From Bretschneidera sinensis (taxonomy: Eukaryota; Streptophyta; Magnoliopsida; Brassicales; Akaniaceae): 64,000 nucleotides of DNA. The notes under the pieces are model-generated. The model was not told where the DNA came from, ran no database searches, and saw nothing but the letters and a program-made list of their open reading frames with translations. Location of the stretch: contig CM043700.1 of the NCBI GenBank assembly GCA_023935145.1, forward strand, positions 69,277,620 to 69,341,619, read 5' to 3'. A program made the position numbers and the translations under genes. Numbering within the stretch: the stretch's first letter is position 1; each line of letters starts with the position of its first letter. Below, piece after piece: positions 56,079 through 64,000 of this stretch.

Positions 56079-59000
56079 ATGCAGAGTCTGAGGATGACAC
56101 GTGGTCGTGCGAGAACTAGAGGTAGAGTTCAAAATCATAGGGGACGTGGTAGACCCCCAATTTTTAGGAGGACTAAAGTAGAGGAAGAAGTCGAGTCGGT
56201 GGTTCCTGCAAGGGAACATGGTGATAGTGCAGCTGGTACGAGTAGAGCTGGGGAAGTATCTAAAAGTAGAAATAATGAATTACAAGATGCTTTTAACCGT
56301 GCTTTAGAGAGAATAAATGCAGCCGAAGAACGGGCTGCTAATTTGCAAAGAATATTAGAGGAAAGGAATGGAAGAGAACCAGAGGTAGTGAGGCAAGAGG
56401 TTCCTGATGGAGGGGTATTTGTAAATGAAATGCAAGGGGATTGTTTTGTGAGGTTTCTTAAGTTTAAACCTCAGTCATTTAAAGGATCTGTAAATCCGGT
56501 GGAAGCTGAACAGTGGATTGAGCATGTGAAAAAATATTTTGAGGTCTTACCGGTGTCTGATAAACAGAAGGTTGCCTTTGCTTCGTTTATGTTGGAGGGT
56601 GAGGCTTCTCAATGGTGGAAGGATATTTTGCCCAGAATGAGTACACGAATAGATCAACCTTTGACTTGGAATAAATTTAAGGATAAATTCTTTGCAAAGT
56701 ATTTTCCAGATTCTTTTCGGGCACAACAAGAAAGAGAATTTATCCACCTAAAACATGAAAATTTATCGGTGGTTGAATATGATAGTAAATTTGTAGCCCT
56801 GTCAAGATTTGTACCCGAGTTCGTGAATAAGGAGGAAAGAAAATGCAAGAGATTTTTAGACGGATTACACTATGAAGTTCGTTTTAAACTCTCTTACATG
56901 GGCATAGGAAATTATGCTGTACTGGTAGATAAAGCATTGCAGATTGAGAGAGATTTAATAGAGTTTAAAGGTAGGAGGGATTGGTTGAAGAGAACTAGAT
57001 TTGAGGGATCTAGAGGTGGTAGCAGTATGGCTGTACAGGGTGGGAGACCACCCCAGAGGGGGCGTTCTTTGTCACAAAGAACGGTAGGGCAGACTCAGAG
57101 GCAAGCAAGATCTGTTACTTCAGTAGCTCAGAGTAATACCAGTGGGACCGCTCGATTTGGGAGACAGGCTATGGGGATTGGGAGTTATGGTAGAGGAATG
57201 AATATGCCACCAAGGGGAAGTGGAAATCTGATTTATGATCGGGAGTCAAGGGTTTGCTTTAAATGTAATCAGATGGGGCATTTATCTCGGAACTGCCCTA
57301 CACAGATATGCTTTGTATGTGGTGAGGGAGGACATGTTGCTGCAGATTATCCAGCGGGAAAGTCAGTTGAAGCAAGCATTGGAAGTGTCGGGAGAAGACC
57401 GATGGAGAGAGGCAGCAGATCAGGAAGTGTTCGGGGCAGAGGTCGAGGATCTGTAGCAGAGCGAGGACGTGGCAGTCAGATTTATTCCAGAGATGGTAGA
57501 GTCTATGCATTGACCCAGCAGGATGCACAAGCCACTCCTGATGTTGTTATGGGTATGATATCTATCCTTGGTAGGGCTGCTAGATTATTGATTGATCCTG
57601 GTGCAACCCATTCTTTTGCGTCTAGTAGTTATATGAAGTCTATTGATGTCAGTGCTAGTCCTTTGATGCATGCCATTATTGTTGAGGTTCCTACTGGAGA
57701 TAGGGTTATTATCAGAACAATTTATCAAAGTTGTGTGATTAATATTGCTGACCGAGAATTTGAGGTTGATTTATTGCCTTTAGATATGACAGATTTTGAT
57801 GTGATTCTAGGGATGAATTGGCTATCTGCATGTCATGCATGGGTAGATTGTTTTAAGAAAAATGTGGTGTTCAGGATACCCGGGCAGGAGGAGTTTAATT
57901 TTCAGGGAGAACGTAAAATACTTGTTAATTGTCTGATTTTTGCCTTAACTTCTAGTAAATGGTTGAGGAAGGGTTGTGAGAGGTATTTAGCATATGTGGT
58001 GGATTATAGCAAAGAGGGTAGACAGTTAGAAGAAATCTCTGTGGTAAAAGATTTTTCTGATGTATTCCCTGAGGAGTTGTCTGGATTGCCTTCCACTAGG
58101 GAGATCGAATTTTCTATTGAAGTGATTACAGGATCAGCACCTATATCCATAGCACCCTATAGAATGGCACCAGCTGAATTGAGAGAGTTGAAAGTTCAGC
58201 TTCAGGAGTTGCTAGATAAACAGTTTATCCAACCTAGTACATCACTCTGGGGAGCCCCTGTGTTATTTGTCAAGAAGAAGGATGGGACATTGAGGTTGTG
58301 TATTGATTATAGACAATTAAATAAGATCACAATCAAAAATAGATATCCTTTACCCATGATAGATGACCTATTCGAGCAATTACAAGGAGCTAGAGTGTTC
58401 TCTAAGATAGACTTAAGGTCGGGATATCATCAATTGAGGATAAAAGAGGAGGACGTACCTAAAACTGCTTTTAGGACACGTTATGGTCATTATGAGTTCT
58501 TAGTGATGCCTTTTGGGTTGACCAATGCTCCTGCGGCATTTATGGATCTTATGAACCGGGTGTTTAAACCATTCTTGGACAGATTTGTAATTGTGTTTAT
58601 TGATGATATTTTAATATATTCTAAGAATGAAGAGGAGCATATGCGACATTTGGAGATAGTGTTGGAGATTATGAGGAATGAGAAATTATATGCGAAATTT
58701 TCTAAATGTGAGTTTTGGTTGAATGAAATATCCTTCTTGGGGCATGTTGTGTCGAGAGAGGGAATAGCAGTTGACCCACAAAAAGTAGAAGCAGTGTTGA
58801 CTTGGGAGAGACCCACGAATGTAACTGAAATTAGAAGCTTTTTGGGATTGGCTGGTTATTATAGGAGATTTATTCAAAAATTTTCTATGATTGCTAAACC
58901 TTTGACTAAATTGACCAGGAAAGATGAAAAGTTTAAGTGGTCAGAGGAGTGTGAGAGAAATTTTCAACTGTTGAAAGAAAAACTGACTACTGCCCCAGTA

Positions 59001-59612
59001 TTAGTGCTTCCATCTGGTGATGAAGGATTTGTGGTCTATAGTGATGCGTCGCATCAGGGGTTGGGATGTGTGTTGATGCAACATGGGAAAGTTATAGCTT
59101 ATGCATCTAGGCAACTGAAGAATCATGAGAGAAATTACCCGACCCATGATTTAGAATTGGCTGCCATAGTCTTTGCTTTGAAGATTTGGAGACACCATTT
59201 ATATGGTGCCAAGTGTGAAATTTTTACTAATCATAAAAATTTGACACATTTACCAATCCAGAAGGAGTTGAATTTAAGGCAGAGGAGGTGGATGGAATTA
59301 ATTTGTGATTATGATTGTACAATTCATTATCATCCAGGAAAGGCTAATATAGTAGCAGATGCATTGAGTAGAAAAGCTACAGGGAGATTAGCTGCTTTTG
59401 GGAGTCATGATACTAGCTTGATGATAGAATTAAGAGAAATGAGGATGCAATTGAGTGTCAATGATAAAGGAGCATTAATGGCAAATATGGTAGTTCAATC
59501 TCCTATTATTGATCGTTTATTACAGCTACAGAGTAAAGATGAGGGAATAGAGAAAATCAGGCAGGAAGCGGGAAGCCGGCCGAGTTTAGAATCAGAGATG
59601 ATGGTATGGTAG
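56079..59612 (+). pseudogene. Tekay-2 gag-protease-RT-RNase H polyprotein (frameshifted before integrase)
   Basis: The 1177-codon frame starts at ATG 56079 with an Arg/Gly-rich tail. The capsid domain is at about residues 125-290 ('[19 protein letters not shown]', '[10 protein letters not shown]'). Knuckles are at about 393-406 ('[14 protein letters not shown]') and 411-424 ('[14 protein letters not shown]', last Cys lost). Protease has '[12 protein letters not shown]' (about 505; relatives have DSG) and 'VILGMNWL'. RT (about 720-900) is complete with '[10 protein letters not shown]' and 'FIDDILIYS'. RNase H (about 980-1100) keeps '[10 protein letters not shown]' and 'HDLELAA', but the third catalytic Asp is Asn ('FTNHKNL'). 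A one-base loss near 59570-59590 shifts the frame and a stop follows at 59610-59612. Confidence 0.9.
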
Positions 59613-60925
59613 TATCGGGACAAAGAATTTGTGTTCCCAATGATGAAGAGATGAGAAAAGAAATACTAAAGGAGGCTCATGATTCGATATATTCCATGCA
59701 CCCGGGAAATAATAAGATGTACAGGGGGCTAAAACAGAATTATTGGTGGTCAGGGATGAAGAGGGATGTAGCAGAATACATTGCTAAATGTTTGACTTGT
59801 CAACAGGTAAAATCTGAGAATAGACATCCAGCAGGTTTATTACAACCTCTTCCGATACCTGAGTGGCCATGGGAAAATGTAAGTATGGATTTTGTCTCTG
59901 GTTTTCCCCGTACCCAGAGAGGGTATGATGCTGTGTGGGTTATAGTGGATAGACTTTCTAAATCTTCACATTTTCTTCCTATTAAAACTACCTGGAGTCC
60001 AGAAAAGTTGGCTGAGTTGTATGTGGCAGAGATAGTGAAATTACATGGAGTGCCCTTGACTATTGTGTCTGATAGAGATTCTAGATTTACTTCTAGATTT
60101 TGGAGGGGTTTTCAAGAAGCTCTGGGTACGCAATTACAGTTTAGTACAGCTCTGGGTTCTCTGTCTCTGGGACAGACAGAGAGAATCATCAGAATACTAG
60201 AAGATATGCTGAGGGCAAGTGTATTGAGCTTCTCAGTAAGCTGGGATGCTTACTTGCCTTTGATAGAGTTTGCATACAATAATCAGTATCAAACTAGTAT
60301 TGGGATGGCACCCTTCGAAGCTTTGTATGGAAGGAGGTGTACAACTCCAGTATGCTGGGAAGAAGTTGGAGAGAGAAAGATATATGGCCCAGAAATGATA
60401 GACTTGACTACTGAAAGAATCAAACTAGTTAGGGAGAATCTCAGAGCAGCTCAGAGCAGACAGAAAGGATATGCTGACAAAAGAAGACGACCTCTTGAAT
60501 TCCAAGTTGGTGATTGGGTATTCTTGAAGATATCTCCGTGGAAGGGAGTGTTGAGATTTAAGAAGAAGGGAAAGTTGAGCTCGAGATTTATGGGGCCCTA
60601 TGAGGTGATCGAAAGAATTGGACCCGTAGCATATCGTTTGAATTTGCCTCTGGAATTAAGGCAATTACATAATGTTTTTCATGTGTCACTACTGAGGAAG
60701 TACTTGCACGATGAGTCCCATGATATCATGAATCAAGCGATAGAAATTCAGAACTACTTGACTATTATGCTAGCCCCAGTCAGAATCCTAGACAGAAAAG
60801 AGCAAGTCTTACGCAATAAAGTTATTCTTTTGATTCAAGTATTATGGCCCAATAAAGATGTTGAAAAAGTCACGTGGGAACATGAAGCAATAATGAGGAA
60901 GGATTATCCCCAACTCTTTACTTGA
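59606..60925 (+). pseudogene. Tekay-2 integrase and C-terminal tail
   Basis: In the frame one base behind the main ORF, 439 codons cover the integrase. It has an H2C2 zinc region ('HPGNNKMYRGLKQNYWW' … 'CLTCQQVKSE'), the core with Asp in 'SMDFVSGFP', Asp in 'IVSDRDSRF' and Glu in 'GQTERIIR'. The usual 'YHPQTDGQ' block before that Glu reads 'LGSLSLGQ', an odd local replacement. The GPY-type C-terminal region ('GPYEVIERIGPVAYRLNLP') and a chromodomain-related tail end at TGA 60923-60925. It would need the upstream frame to be translated, so it is listed as part of a broken polyprotein. Confidence 0.88.
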
Positions 60926-60960
60926 TTTCAACAAGAAAATTTCGAGGACAAAATTTTTGT

Positions 60961-60973
60961 AAGGTGGGTAGAA
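60961..60973 (+). other. Polypurine tract of Tekay-2
   Basis: AAGGTGGGTAGAA lies one base before the 3' LTR. It follows TTTCGAGGACAAAATTTTTG, a sequence common at this place in plant chromoviruses. Confidence 0.8.
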
Positions 60974-60974
60974 T

Positions 60975-63368
60975 TGTAATACCCGTATTTTTATAATAAG
61001 GTAAATGTGTATTTTTAATAATAAATTTGACAAAGAGTTAACTCCCAGAAGGCTGAATGAGATTGGAAGGAGACAAAGGTTGAAAAGTAAAAAAAAAAAA
61101 AATCAAAAGTCAAATGTGAACAGTGAACAGTGAACTTGTGGGCTGCCAACCAAGTGAGTGTTTTCAAAAGACAATTATTGTGTTTTTTTATTATTTCATT
61201 TTGTAGCTTAGTGTGGAAGTGGAGAGAAAGTGTAATTATTATGTTTCTTAGTCATCATTCTTTTTGGCAATTATCATGCGACCTCCCACTCTCCCAATCA
61301 TGGAAATCAATATGAGAGGGGCTGCTGAAGTTTTCAGCCCCAAGCTCTCCTCTATAAATATGTACAATAGGTTCAAGCAGAGTACGCGAAGAATTTTGGT
61401 TAGCTTCATGTAATTATTCAGTTTTTCTCAAAACACTTGGGAATTTAAAGAAAAGTGGAAGGAACAAGATTTTGAGAGTATTTTCGAAAATATTTCAGGA
61501 AGCTATCAAAATAGTAGAAGGTAATAAGGTAATGTTATTTTATCATTTATGAAAGTTTCAGGAGGTTAAAATAGAAAATTTTCAAATTGTGTAGTTTATG
61601 GAGAAAAGAAGAAATAATAAGAAATTTAAATTCCAATATTATGTCAGGTGTTGGTAGTCAACAATCGGGAGAAAATTCGAGGAAGATCGGGAAAGGCAAA
61701 GAGGTGGCCCACGAGTAGCTTTAAAGTGCTACGTGGTGAGTTGGATTTACTCTTAGTAGTCTAAATGAAAAATCAATTATTTCGTGACAATATTAAGTTT
61801 AATTATTTAAGTATGCTTGGGTGATCGATGAAAAAGTGATTTATGGGAATGATAGAAAATTTGGTCTTGTAGAAATATTTCTCGGTGAGAAGTAATATTT
61901 TTGAAAATTATAAGTTTATTTGAGGATAAAAAGCAATTAATAAATTATTGATGAGACATACCGATATTTTAACACAAATTAGGACGAGATGAATTTTAGT
62001 GGATCTTGCTAAATTTTTATGGATGATTTAAGATGAATTTTAGTGGAATTTGACAATTCGGATGGACAATTTAAGATGGAATTTAGTGGATCTGGTCAGA
62101 CTTTAATGGATTATTTGATGTGATTTAGGGGGAGAAGAATCTTGTGGAAATTTTATAATTTGATAAAAATCTGGATGATTGGATGTTAAATTTTAAAGAA
62201 ACTTTGTTAGATAAAATTTGTGGATAATTAGGATAGTCAAATTAAGTGGTTGGAATCTTTATATTGTTTTTATATTTCTGTTTGTATTACTGTTTCATAT
62301 CATTGTTCATGCACATATGCATTAAATAATATAACCGAAAGAACCGGGAAGGCAGCTGGTCTAATGAAATAACCGTGACAGTCGGTATATGCTGGGATGA
62401 AAAATAAAAACCGTGACAGCCGGTATATGCTGGGATGAAAAGTGAAAACCGTGACAGCCGGTATATGCTGGGATGAAAAGTGAAAACCGTGACAGCCGGT
62501 ATATGCTGGAATTAACCGGGAAGGCAGCCGGTCTGATGAGAATAAAAGAACCGGGAGGGTAGTCGGTCTAAGATAATAATAACCTGTCGACAGGTGGGAA
62601 GACGTTCCTATCATAATCATTCATGCATTTGCATCTGTTTTAATTATCGTTGCATTATTTGAAATGCTGAGATGTGGTATATTATTTGTGAATTAAATTA
62701 TAGATGGCTGGGTCTCATAAAAAAAAAAAGAGCAGTTGTAATGATGAGATTTTCGAGATGCTGAGATGTGATACTTTTTGTGAATTTAATTATAGAAGGT
62801 TGAGTTTCATATAAAAAGACAGTGATAAGACTTATCTAAATGATGGACTTTTTGATATGAACCTCATTACGAGGTAATTAGGAAATAATTGATAGTGTTA
62901 AGGTGAACCAATGATTGAGAAGAAGAAATTGATAGTAGAAAGTTGTCATCAGGTTGTGCGAAAAATAATTTTTAATATTATAGGATTATTGATGGAATTT
63001 GGAATACTTTTAGTAAATTTAATTCGCTGAGCTTGTGAAGCTCACTCCTCACTGTTCAATAATTTCATATAGCAGTCAAGATAAATAGTCTGGTGGGTTG
63101 AGAATCAGTCGAGATCTTTTCTGTAAGCCAAGTACGTGTTAATATCCTCAGACAATCGAGTTAAAGACTTGTAAAATTTTTATTGTAAATATTCATGCAT
63201 TTATGTATTTTATGTTTAAGTGAATATCATATTTGTTTACCTCTCCTGTAAAAAAAAAAAAAAAAATCTGGTAGTATTATATTTATTGTTGCATATATGT
63301 GTCGTGCTTGGATTTTCAAAATGTGATGACACCGTCCAGGGGTGGCCAACTTGGGATGGGTCGTTACA
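60975..63368 (+). repeat. 3' LTR of Tekay-2
   Basis: It starts TGTAATACCCG and ends GGGTCGTTACA, followed by the target duplication CGCTT. The TATA box is at 61353-61360 and the ~37-bp repeat array at about 62370-62512. It differs from the 5' LTR by a duplicated CAGTGAA and by isolated substitutions. Confidence 0.92.
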
Positions 63369-63373
63369 CGCTT

Positions 63374-64000
63374 AGTGAGTTATTTTTATGAGGGACTTAC
63401 ATATAGAGAGCACCAATTTGTGGAGATAGTGTGTAATGGTGAGTGCTGACAAAAATATCCTGATGATGCCATAGAATACCTCAATGAGCTTGCTAAAAAA
63501 GCTTACACTTGGACTAGACCTAGTGCTACTGAAAGCACAAATAGCTCACGACTTGTAGGAAACCCAAGTGGTGGTGGAATTTACCATCTTAGGGAAGAGG
63601 ACAACTTAAAAGCTAAGGTTGAGATGTTCGCTAGGGAGTTAGATGCGTTAAAGACTAAGGGCTCAAAGCCAACACACGTGGCTAATCATGCAAAGTCTTT
63701 GGAACCATGTTTTGTGTGCGGCGGGGTAGGTCATCCAGCCCAAGAGTGTCCCACATTTGTTGATATGAGAGGGATGTATGAGGAACAATGTAATGCCTTA
63801 GGCATGTAAAAGAAACCTTTGGCACCTTTCTCTAATACCTATAATCCGGGGTGGCGCAATCACCCAAATTTTAGCTGAAAGTCTGAAAACCAACCGTTTG
63901 CACAACCCCCTAGATTATACCCTCCACCATATCATGCACCTTCATCTTCTAGGAGTTCTTTAGAAGATACTTTGCATGCTTTTATTGAGGCACATGGTAA
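63374..64000 (+). pseudogene. gag of Athila-3, continued
   Basis: After the second CGCTT the frame resumes 'VSYFYEGLTYREHQFVEIV'. An in-frame stop occurs near 63449. A coiled, charged stretch ('REEDNLKAKVEMFARELDAL') is followed by the knuckle 'CFVCGGVGHPAQEC' (63709-63750). After a stop at 63807-63809 the typical Athila 'NTYNPGWRNHPNFS' appears, with TGA for the following Trp. 'SRSSLEDTLHAFIEAHG' reaches the window end and corresponds to 'VSQSLEDALNDFMK' in Athila-2. Confidence 0.85.

Larger units (their letters stand above)
53603..63368 (+). mobile_element. Tekay-2: full-length, recent Ty3/gypsy chromovirus in Athila-3 gag
   Basis: It is a 9.77-kb plus-strand element with LTRs of 2388 and 2394 bp, TG…CA ends, a perfect Met-initiator PBS, a full gag-PR-RT-RH-INT order and a PPT. 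The duplication CGCTT is perfect. The two LTRs differ only by scattered bases and a 7-bp repeat (CAGTGAA near 61124), so the insertion is young compared with Tekay-1. The end of pol ('VTWEHEAIMRKDYPQLF') resembles the short chromodomain-related tail of Tekay-group elements. One frameshift and several active-site changes suggest it is no longer autonomous. Confidence 0.92.
51523..64000 (+). mobile_element. Athila-3: third Athila/Tat-like element, running off the right edge
   Basis: A probable 5' LTR (51523-52804), a TGGCGCC-type PBS and a broken gag (52953-53597, resuming 63374-64000) are visible. Gag is interrupted by Tekay-2 with duplication CGCTT (53598-53602 and 63369-63373). The pol and 3' LTR would lie beyond the window. 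Several CGA/CAA/TGG codons have become stops, so it is an old, inactive copy. Confidence 0.8.

Noticed and set aside
53603..63368. Endogenous pararetrovirus
   Set aside because: The order gag-PR-RT-RH-INT, LTRs, PBS, PPT and 5-bp duplication identify a Ty3/gypsy retrotransposon; no movement-protein domain is present.

Overview
The window is nuclear DNA of a flowering plant, most probably a eudicot. It is AT-rich and intron-bearing, and it is filled with plant LTR-retrotransposon lineages (Tekay-type chromovirus, Athila-type Ty3/gypsy, a CRM/Reina-like chromovirus and Ty1/copia), a Mutator-like transposon (MULE) and MITEs. Only about 7 kb (44.3-51.5 kb) looks like ordinary gene space. The species cannot be told from the sequence. 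|| Left part (1-41.6 kb): one old MULE transposase gene has been cut into four pieces by later insertions. Pieces lie at 1230-1614 (PB1-like N-terminus), 11685-13265 (acidic linker, DNA-binding region, start of the transposase core), 28392-29695 (rest of the core and SWIM finger) and 40890-41563 (CCHC knuckle and glycine-rich C-terminus). Between them sit Tekay-1 (1615-11679, minus; its 5' LTR contains a 916-bp foldback element), Athila-1 (13271-28391, minus) and a copia element (29701-40889, plus). Athila-1 contains a CRM/Reina-like element (19693-25319, plus), which itself contains a copia solo LTR (23384-24209). The 3' LTR of the copia element is split by Athila-2 (35351-40841, plus). Almost every junction has a target-site duplication (CTATG/TTATG, ATAGA, GGTGT, ATGAT, TTGAT, TGTTT), and removing each insert restores the interrupted reading frame or LTR. 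A partial Tekay-type LTR occupies 1-759. || Gene island (44.3-51.5 kb): a plant protein of unknown function (45454-46065, plus) lies tail-to-tail with an intronless type II membrane glycosyltransferase of the alpha-1,4-galactosyltransferase/GT32 type (46359-47666, minus). A DUF3339 micro-protein gene broken by an 8-bp duplication follows (48699-48892). Two MITEs of one family flank this group. || Right part (51.5-64 kb): the 5' LTR and gag of a third Athila-like element (Athila-3) run off the right edge. Its gag is interrupted by Tekay-2 (53603-63368), a full-length and apparently recent chromovirus whose 1177 + 439 codon polyprotein is split by a single frameshift. || No functional operon, CRISPR array, tRNA or rRNA gene was seen. 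The most distinctive signals are the four-level nesting, arrays of GC-rich palindromic motifs upstream of the TATA box in several unrelated LTR families, a 5 x 47-bp repeat in the copia leader, and in-frame loss of the reverse-transcriptase core in two unrelated elements.
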